A stretch of 64,000 nucleotides of DNA from Sordariomycetes sp. S80-01Y. Its lineage: Eukaryota > Ascomycota > Sordariomycetes. The notes under the pieces were generated by a model. That model had not been told where the DNA came from and did no database searches. It worked only from the letters and a program-made list of their open reading frames with translations. A program made the position numbers and the translations under genes. The first letter of the stretch is position 1. The number at the start of each line of letters is the position of its first letter. Where the stretch lies: assembly GCA_037042185.1 (NCBI GenBank), contig JAXQJY010000030.1, forward strand, positions 372,001 through 436,000, in the 5' to 3' direction. This document shows, one piece after another, positions 56,373 to 64,000 of this stretch.

Positions 56373-57915
56373 TCAGCAACCCCGCTTGTCCCCCATCCCC
56401 TGGCTCAGCTCCATGTATTTCCACCAAAACTCGCAAACCCTCTTCTCCCTCTCGCTCAGCCTCCTCACCCCGACAGCCGTCCCCTCCTCCCTGCCTCCGG
56501 CAGCCTCGTCGTTGCCCTCGCCGAAAACCAACACCTCACCCGCCCCTGTTGCATCCTCGCCGAACGGCGTCTCGAAGACAGGCCACTCGGCGCCCATCCG
56601 TCCAGCGGCGAAGGCCTCCCATCGCTGCTTCATCTCCGCGCCCACCCTGCGCAGGCCGGGCTTTTGGGGGTTCCCCCGGACGACGCCGCCGTGGCTGCAG
56701 TGTCCGCTCGTGCCCCGCGTGCCGTCCTGCCCGGCGTACTCGTAGAGGTAGGCCCTCCCGCCCTTCGAGCGGACCATGTGCGCCGTGTGCACGACCGGGC
56801 ACTTGTAGGCGTAGTCCCCGTACGCCACGTACAGCCTCTCCCTCTCGTCGCCGCCGAACATGGACGCCGGGTACACGCGCTCCAGCTCGTCCAGGGGTAA
56901 GTTCGGGATGAGCGCCGCCCAGAACTCGCCAAAGGGAGGGTGGTTGGGCTGGATGAAGCTGCGGCCCTCGGTTCGGCAGAAGCCCGTGAGCACGTCCGGC
57001 ACGTCTGCTGCCTGCTGCCAGAGCTTCAAGGGCGGCTCGGGGATGGGCTCTGCGACGACGGGCTGCCACGGCCATGTCATGCTGCGCGTGCTCTCGCCGA
57101 AGACCTTTATGCTGGCGTCTAGGACCTTGTCGAGGGGGGCTGAAGCTGCCCCCGGGAGGAGGGATTGCAACCTCGTGCGTTGGGCTTGGACCCGGGGGTG
57201 CTGCGGAGAGAGGACCGAGCGTGATGTCGGCGACGCGGACTCGAGGATTGCTCTCCTCAGAGGCGGTACGTTCGGTAGAGGGTTCAGCATGTAGTGACCG
57301 ACCTGCTCTGAGATTAGCTCAGGAAAAGGGGGGGTGGGAACCAGGATCACGCACAGAGTGCCCTCCAGCACTGACGCCCAACATAACCACATCCTCCCGG
57401 TTGCCTCCAAAGCGCCCAATATACCTGTCCACCCACTCCCTCGAGACCCTCTGATCTATCAAACCCAGATTATGCTCTTCGCCCCCAAAGCCCAACGCCC
57501 CGATCCTGTACGCCACAGCAACGACAATCACGTCCAGCGCGCTTCTGCCCACCCAGCCTCTCGAGTCCGCATCCGCCGGGGACCCAAAGTTGAAGCCGCC
57601 GCCGTGCAGATACAGGACCACCGGCAGCCTGGCTTCGGGAGGGGTGTTGGCAGGCCGGGTGATGTTCAGGGTGAGAGTGTCCTCGGGGATTTCCACCCTC
57701 CCCGGCATCATGGGGTTGGGAAAGACTGCCGACTTGGGAGTGGAGGCGTCGATCGTGTCCTCCGGTGTAAGGATGGTTGGTCGTTTGAAGCGAGGGGCCT
57801 TGGCGTAGGGAACGCGTTTGAATGTTTCTACTGGCTTTGGAAGAGTAGGGGTCGCTGGGTGGGTGAGTCCGATGATGGTGGCGCTGCCGACCAGGACAGC
57901 TGGTTTTGAAACCAT
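56373..57915 (-). CDS. Type-B carboxylesterase / lipase family hydrolase
   Basis: Two exons (57915-57355, 57302-56373) give 496 aa. The alpha/beta-hydrolase cleaves carboxylic esters. The oxyanion-hole motif HGGG is at 104-107, and the nucleophile elbow GVSAGG places the catalytic Ser at 182. The early VPYAKAPRFKRP and DTLTLNITRP fit the family, though the usual EDCLxLN is changed to EDTLTLN, so the Cys of the N-terminal disulphide is absent. A late His in GHCSHGGV (about residue 410) may complete the triad. No signal peptide is clear (MVSKPAVLVGSATIIGL is only weakly hydrophobic), so it may be cytosolic. The acceptor three codons into the exon was chosen because it rebuilds GGHSVGHYM. Substrate unknown. 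Confidence 0.85.
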
Positions 57916-58446
57916 CTTGGCATGCCTTTGGAAACAATAGCAATTGAATCGGTAATGTGAGGTCGGTTTCTGTGGGAATTAATGGTTGGCAGTCAGTCTC
58001 AGTCATCTAGATGCACGAAGCTGTGGATGTAAGTGGTGAGTAAATTGAGTGTCGTAGCGGGGTTATTGCGGATGCGAGCTGCAGCCACTGCATTTAGGAC
58101 ACTAGTACTTAGTCCCTACTGAAGTATATCCAATGCGTGGAAAAGGGGCTGCCCAGGCTGTCTCCATACTCGTAAATTCCACAAACTACGAGAACCTAAG
58201 AACCTAACGCCTAATGCTATCCTAGGGCTGCAGTGATCCAACAGTAGTAAGCCCGAACAAGAAAATGCAGCCACGCACGAACGCTAATCTTACGATGACG
58301 CCTGCCAGCACCGTAACTCCGTGCTCTACCCGAACGATAAGGAAACATTTGTCGTCTAGACATATTCAGGGGACAACAGCTTTCAAGTCCTGATAATAAA
58401 ACCCAGTTCTGACAGCGCGCCTAGTCTGTGCAGATCTGCCGCCAAC
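57916..58446. other. Spacer between the TPX2-like gene and the carboxylesterase
   Basis: Holds the carboxylesterase promoter and the 3' end of the TPX2-like gene. CTAAGAACCTAACGCCTAATGC (58196-58217) is locally repetitive. No gene is visible. Confidence 0.4.
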
Positions 58447-60114
58447 TCACGGCTTGGTCCCGCCGCGATCGTGTGCTCGCAAGCTCTGCCTCCTCGAAAG
58501 TTCCCGCTGCCTTTGCTTTTCTGCCCATTCACGGCTCGCTGCTCTAGAGCGCTCAGCAGCCTGCTCGCGGGCCAGCCTAGTAGCTGCCTCCCGTTCTCGC
58601 TTTTCCTTTTCGCGGTCAAGTGAATAGCTGTTGTCACGGGCGTAAATCTCCCGACCTCGCAGGCGCTGTTGTGAGATATCCTCGACAGACACGGAGCTTC
58701 GCTTCTCGCTGAGACTTGTCGACGCAGAGGTGGCGCGACTGCCATCATCGGATGGGCCCGCTACAGAGTTGCGTCCACGTCCCTGAGGTGACTGAGCCGC
58801 CGCAACCGATGCAAGTCGACTCAGCGAGTTCGAAGTAGAGAGGCGCTTTATGCGGGCGCTGTCTCGCGTGGGAGAGTCCTCTGAGTCAGTCTTGCCCTGC
58901 CGAGCGCGACTCGCGATGGTCTCGCGGGGTAAAGCATTGACTGTGTTCGATTTGAAAGGGCGAGCCTTGAACTCCCGCCTCCTGCGTTCCTCTTCTTCCT
59001 GGGCTTTTAGCTTCGCCTCTCGCTCTTCGCGCTTGCGGCGAGAGATGGCCTCTCCCGGAAGCTCGAAATTGGGCTTGGTCAAAGGTCTGCTAGACTTCGT
59101 CCTTGTTGGGGCAGCAGCAGCTTTCTGGGCCTCGGCCTGTTGAGCCTGGCGCGCCTCGCGCTGTTGCTTTAGCCTCCTCGACACTGCCTCTCCTGGAAGT
59201 TCAAAATGCGGCACTGTTACTGGTTTGGTCGACTTGATGGCAACTTTGGGCTCTGGAGTATGCAAATGGACGGCCTTCGGTCGAGAAATAAACCGAGCCG
59301 CCTTCTGCTCTGGCACCGCATCAGACCTCTGTGGTTGATTCTCTCGCAAATCCATCGAGTTTGATCGTCGAAGCGCTGGCCGCATCTTCTCACTAGGCTT
59401 GACCCGGAGAGTGGCTGACTGACCTGGCGCGATGGTGACTCGCTTACCAGCCTTGCCGGTGCTGGCAGGAGTGCCAGAAATACACTTGACCGGCCTGCGC
59501 TCTGAAGCAGCCATTCGAGGGGAGTTGGTGTAGTTGTTGACTGCTTCAATCTCATCCTCGAGTCTGTCGATTTCTTCCAGGGAGTCTTCGATGCGAGGCC
59601 CCGAGAAAGAGCCTGCTGGGGACGCAAAGCTACCGACCTCGCTCACATGGGTGAGAGAGGGCGAAACCGCCTGGTCCATGGCCTCGATCGACTCCTTGAT
59701 CTTTAGTGTATTTCGTGTGTTGGGATGGCTGGATAGCACTGAGGTGATTTGATCTTCCAGCTCACGACGTCCTTCAGACGGGGGCTTCGTATCATCGTCG
59801 GTGTCTAGGCGAGTCGCGAGGAAGGTGAAATTGTCGGCAGCCTGGTCTTGACCTCCGCAATTTTCCTTGCGACGCACCAAGTTGCAACCATATGTGGCGA
59901 CTTTCGACGAGTCGATATTGCCGTCATGGACCAAGGGAGTTTGGCCGTTTGTAGGAGGTGGGTAGGTCATGACCCAGTCAAACTGATAACTCAGCTGCTT
60001 GTTGACTTGTTCGTCGATGGGCCGGTCAACCGTGGCGTGTGTCAGGGGATGGTTCTCGTCGTGTAGGACTAGCAAACGTCAGCTGGAGTTAAGCATACCC
60101 CATGATAGGACGAA
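58447..60114 (-). CDS. TPX2-like basic coiled-coil protein, 5' end uncertain
   Basis: The main exon (60068-58447) codes about 540 residues. A 16-nt exon (60114-60099) fits in front: it reads FVLSW and joins VLHDENHPL in frame through a 28-nt intron, which is unusually short, so this junction is tentative. TPX2 proteins bind microtubules and activate Aurora kinase. Two copies of a motif, PHFELPGEAVSRR and PNFELPGEAISRR, are each followed by Glu/Arg/Lys-rich helices (REEREAKLKAQEEEERRRREF), and KARPFKSN resembles the KARP motif of the TPX2 C-terminal domain. The rest is disordered, with a charged helix (RKREREAA-like) near the C-terminus. Further 5' exons probably lie within 60115-60540, where a minus-strand frame is open, but I could not join it. 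The neighbours are DAD2 and shugoshin, also spindle genes. Confidence 0.6.
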
Positions 60115-61216
60115 CTGCAGGGTGCTTGGGCGGAGCAATCGGAAGCAAAGTCAAAGGTTGCGGTGCCACAAGCCGTCTTCTTTCCCGCCTCGCGGGCGTT
60201 GCTGTCCTTAGTCTGGAACAATGGCCTGAAGGTTTGAGTTCCAATAGGCGGCCGGCGTTGTTGATTCGTCTGCTTGAGCTCTGGCAAGACTGGCAAAGGT
60301 CGAGGACCGAGGGGACGCCTCCGTGTCAGCGCCTGGTTATCGATCGGAAGCTCTATCAGAGGCTGCGCACCAGCAGGCCTCTGCGGGGAGCCGGAGACGA
60401 CGGGATACTGCTGCCCAAGGAATGGCTCCGCATCCGAGTGAATGTCAAAAGTGTGATGCGACGAAGCGTCGCGGACTCTGTCTCCCGCCAACATCCCGTC
60501 GAGAACCAGAACCCTGGAAGGATCCAAGCGAGGAAACAATTTCGTTGATCGGCAGGGGTCCCTGTGAACGGCGCGGAGCGGGGCCGGGTTTGATTGACTT
60601 GGGCCAAGAGACTGGGGATTGACCTCAGGGGACGGCCGGGGTGATTAAGTTTCTGCTGAGACGGACCGGCGAAGCAGTGACGCCAATGAATGCTATTAGC
60701 AATGATGTTTGGACAGAAGACGTGGGCGATGAAACGTGGGGGAAGAAGAGGAGAACAACAAGAGGTGAGGTGAAGTCATATATTGACTGGCTGTTCCTTC
60801 TGCTGTCCGTTCCCTGCTACAAGCATCTCAACCCCTCCTGCTCCTTGGGCCGGAGCCTGCCCCAAGCAACATTGGGTGGGTGCATTGGACTGGCAACCTT
60901 GGCCATGTTTACTTCGTGCCGGAGTCACGGCCTCGACGCGTGCGGCGCGTCAGCCAATGATGCAATGGCATCCGATGACTAAGACACGCGTCGCTGTCGT
61001 CGACGTCTTTGTCCTCAGTAGTGACAGCGAGGCATGCAGTGATACCTTACTTGAAGATATCGGAGCTGGCCTTGTCCTGCGCTGCATTTGCATGCGGCCG
61101 TGCATTCTGATGATGTCTCTGCGGACGTTCGCATCGCGCTGGTCGTACAGTAGTTCTTCATGCTTTCCAGGTCGACTGGTGGTATTGGCCGGTTGTATAG
61201 GTCCAGGTTGCAATAC
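60115..61216. other. Unresolved 5' region of the TPX2-like gene
   Basis: A minus-strand frame (60539-60069) probably contains coding or leader exons of the TPX2-like gene. From about 60620 to 61216 I see no gene; this part should hold its promoter and the 3' end of dad2. Confidence 0.4.
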
Positions 61217-61754
61217 TCAAATGCTCATGACGGTATCTCCTTCAGCTTCTGCGGCCTCGGCCTGAGCATGTACGACCGGCGCATGTTCGGTCGGGATGCG
61301 AACCAGGGTTTGGGGGAGCGCATGTGCTTCGGATTCGGTCGAACCTTCTTCTCCCTCGTTTTGGCCAGGGGGCTTTGCTAGTCTGGCTTCATATATATCA
61401 GCCATAGTTCTTGTTTGTTTGAGAGGACGAAGAAACTCACTGGATGCCATGTTAATAGCTCGTAGCACATTATGCCAGTTTCCCATCACGGCTGCGATCA
61501 CTACACCGCCAGTCAGCATTCCCGGCCTATACTCGAAAGCACAACGGCTCACCTTCTGTGCCCTCTGACAATGTCGAAAGCTTCGTTTCTAGAGCCTCCA
61601 TCTGGTTGGCAACAGCGCCGCTGAGTTCCTGAAGCTCCTTGAGATGTTCCAACTCGGCCTTCTTCTCCTGGATTCGGGCGGCTAGCGCAGGCGATTGTGC
61701 AGACGATCCTGTACTGCGCATGTGTGTTGAGAGAGATCGGGTAGGATACGACAT
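61217..61754 (-). CDS. dad2: DASH complex subunit Dad2
   Basis: Three exons (61754-61553, 61500-61441, 61377-61217) give 140 aa. DASH/Dam1 forms rings around microtubules and couples kinetochores to them; it is fungus-specific. The core reads ALAARIQEKKAELEHLKELQ, then SGAVANQMEALETKLSTLSEGTE joined to VIAAVMGNWHNVLRAINMAS, which is the Dad2 pattern. The tail has LPQTLVRIPTE, also seen in fungal Dad2. Intron 2 (63 nt) stays open if retained, and would give a protein 21 residues longer. Length fits (yeast 133 aa). It is divergent from shugoshin across 392 bp. Confidence 0.92.
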
Positions 61755-62146
61755 CGTGGGCGGCTTGGGTCGCTCGGAGTAGAGTTTGTCGCGTCTTCAA
61801 CGTCTCGAACACTCACGAACTTAACTTGGGGTTCAAGTCAACTGAATCAGGAATGGTGGGGTTGAATCGTTAATCGCAAGCACGACTGACGTGCCAAATG
61901 AGGGGCGCTGCTACGGCAACGGATGCCAGACCGGCAGGCCGGCGCTATTCCGCATCAGGGCACCTGTCAATACTACAACCACAACACCCGAAAGATTCCC
62001 ACTAGCTCCCCTCCGATCCATCGTGAACGCGCCGCCGACCTACTTCAACACCTCGGATTTCGTGCTCTTCTCGCTTCACGCCGCATCTTGAGTCCCGTCA
62101 TTCAGGCTGCATCTCCAGCGCGATCGTTGTCGCTGCTTGGCGAGAC
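61755..62146. promoter_or_regulatory. Shared divergent promoter of dad2 and sgo1
   Basis: Two mitosis genes start 392 bp apart in opposite directions. Any cell-cycle element here would serve both. I did not find a clear MluI cell-cycle box; the centre has GGCAGGCCGGCG. Confidence 0.5.
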
Positions 62147-64000
62147 ATGGCGCGCCTCAATGAGCCTCCAGTGTCGACCGACAGCGCCGACATAAGTACG
62201 TTACCGACGACAATTATTGAGCAGCACCATGCTGATGTTGCTATAGTTCGCAAAAAGCTTCTTCGACAGAATCGCGACCTTGCAAAGACCAACAATCTCC
62301 GAGCCCTCAAGATTCGCGAGTTAGAGAACGAATGCGCATGCATGCTTTCGGAAAACGTTCAACTGCGAGGACGCATCATTGAGCTAGAAAAACAGGTCGA
62401 CAACAACGAAACACGAAGGATAGCAGACCACGCTCTAGCGATTAAGGCCAAGCTGGAAGCACAGTTGACGGAATGGGGGAGCATGATTGGGGAGCTGGGG
62501 CTGGAGCCGCCGCCAAAGAGACATTCACCATACATTCGACGAAGCTCCAAGAGCCGGCCTAGCTTCAGCAAAAGCAGAACCAGCCCCTCTCAGCGACGAC
62601 TTCGCGACGTAGCAAAGGATATCGAAGAACTTGGTCAGATCTCAGAGCACAAGTCGTTCCCCCGCAGATCGATGAAGTACGTTGGCACCTGGAGATGGGG
62701 ATGAACATCGCTGACATGCTACAGTCCCGAGCAAATCATGGCCCTTCGAACCGAAGCCGACACTGTCGACACCGAGATATCACCGGCCGCTTCGCCAGAC
62801 CTCGGACCGCCGCCCATGTCCAAGTTCATCCAGTACGATTCTCACGACGCGCCAGCCCAATTGACCCCTTCCAAGGCGACACCGAAGAGAGCAACGCCAA
62901 GCCCAAAGGGGATCCTTCAGCCGCCAGAGCTGCTCCCATCTCCAAAGCCAGACAGGATTGACGCATCGCCGTCCCCCCAGAAGAAGTCGAACCCACTGCC
63001 GCCAACGAAGGGTCTTTCCAAGGCCGAAATCAAGACTGCCTCGGAGCCAAAGAAGCAAGCAGACTCTCAGCCTAAGCCTGCAGAAATTTCCCCGACGAAA
63101 TCACTTAAGCGCAAGCTTTCCACACGAGATGAAACCCCACAGACTCGACCCATCTCCAGAACGAATGAAAACCAAACACCCCGGACCATGGCTGGCAAAC
63201 CTCTGGACAGGTCCGAGAGGAAGCCTTTGAAGGATCTGGCTACGAGGAAGGAAGAGCGTGCCGCCCTAGCTGCGAGTCGCAAGCCACTCTCATCAAAGAG
63301 TACGAACGATGATGTGGCGTCACCGAAGAAGAAGTCCAGGCCTGCGGGGACAGATGAAGTCGCATCAGCCAAGGCAGCTCATAACAAGCTGAAGCCTGGC
63401 GAGGACCGGTCGAAGCCTTCGATCAAGAGGAAACCTGGACGACCACCGCTCGCCCAAATCAAGCCCGAACCTGAGCAAGAGCCTGCTATTGCAGCTGTTG
63501 AGGCCGATCTCGGGACACCACTAGCAGAGCCTGACCTCCTCGCGCCGAATTCGCCCATGTCAGCCCCTCCAGCGGATGCTGCTCGAGGAGACACTCCCCC
63601 ACCTGCCGATATCAGCGCACAGGGAGAGACTGCTCGAGGTAGCAGGCGCAACAGAGCTGTAGTGAGCTATGCTGAACCATCCTTGAACACGAAGATGCGC
63701 AGACCTGGAAAGGAGCTGGTGGATGCCGTGACGGACTCCAGACGCTCGAGCGTGATGAGCCTTCTTGTGCAAGATTCCGCCAAGGATCCAGACAAGGTCG
63801 TTAAAAGGAGCGCCGATAAGATTAAGAAGGAGCCGGTGGAAAATCCTGCTGCGGACGTCGCCCCGGCCCCTGAACCAGGGAGCATACCAGCTAGTCCACT
63901 GGCGAAGAAGTCGGCACCATCACCCCCGTCGCCAGAAGTTCTTCCCCCATCAGTCACAACCCAACGCAAGAAGCGTGTGTCCTCAGCTATGTTCAAGGAC
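62147..64000 (+). CDS. sgo1: Shugoshin (5' part; gene runs past the window end)
   Basis: Exons 62147-62195, 62247-62676 and 62725 onward give the first 585 residues; the 3' end is outside the window. Shugoshin recruits PP2A to protect centromeric cohesin and helps sense tension. The start MARLNEPPVSTDSADI, joined by splicing to IRKKLLRQNRDLAKTNN, and the coiled coil ENVQLRGRIIELEKQV (about 40-90) match fungal shugoshins. The C-terminal basic box is near the window end: GSRRNRAVVSYAEPSLNTKM. An AT-hook-like KRKPGRPPL lies at about residues 391-399. Between them the protein is Lys/Pro/Ser-rich and disordered. Intron 1 (51 nt) stays open if retained. The start is divergent from dad2. Confidence 0.92.

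Noticed and set aside
60102-60548. A 148-codon plus-strand frame opposite the TPX2-like 5' region
   Set aside because: No family resemblance; the minus strand is the more likely coding side. Not called.
1-64000. Transposons, viral or LTR relics, CRISPR arrays, rRNA
   Set aside because: No reverse transcriptase, integrase, transposase, capsid-like frame, terminal repeats or regular spacer array was seen on either strand.

Overview
The window looks like a chromosome segment of a filamentous ascomycete, most likely a Sordariomycete. Genes carry short introns of about 48-100 nt with GT...CTAAC/CTGAC...AG signals. Genes are closely spaced on both strands. The products include fungal hallmarks: a NUC-2/Pho81 phosphate sensor, a PMT2 mannosyltransferase, an Rrn6-like Pol I factor, a DASH-complex subunit and a Pth11/rhodopsin-domain membrane protein. 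I see no transposon, viral relic, rRNA, tRNA or CRISPR array. All exon structures below were read by hand from splice signals and frame closure.

Layout. 0-15 kb is housekeeping: a Rab GTPase with an insert, PMT2, a CHY-RING E3 ligase, MZT1 (69 aa in three exons), SPC25, an RRN6-like factor, a PITH protein and a BTB protein. 15-27 kb looks catabolic: a succinate-semialdehyde-type dehydrogenase is divergent from an SDR, and an MFS sugar transporter is divergent from a cyclase-family hydrolase; a rhodopsin-domain membrane protein and a GST-like protein follow. 28-36 kb holds a sterol-desaturase-type hydroxylase, then two tandem paralogous genes for seven-helix membrane proteins with cysteine-rich, N-glycosylation-rich ectodomains, with a possible third-copy fragment between them. 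36-48 kb holds mitochondrial uL3m, COA1, a small membrane protein, NUC-2 (whose start codon is split by an intron), a Cue5-type autophagy receptor and a DHX35-type helicase. 49-58 kb holds two single-span, low-complexity surface proteins and a carboxylesterase. 58-64 kb holds a TPX2-like protein, DAD2 and the 5' part of shugoshin.

How the genes may work together. Five mitotic spindle or kinetochore genes (MZT1, SPC25, TPX2-like, DAD2, SGO1) lie within 57 kb, and DAD2/SGO1 share one divergent promoter. The dehydrogenase, SDR, transporter and cyclase form two divergent pairs that could be one uptake-and-oxidation unit. The best candidate for an undescribed system is the seven-helix pair: same intron positions, same ectodomain cysteine pattern, receptor-like predicted topology and very different cytoplasmic tails. 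Function there is inference only.
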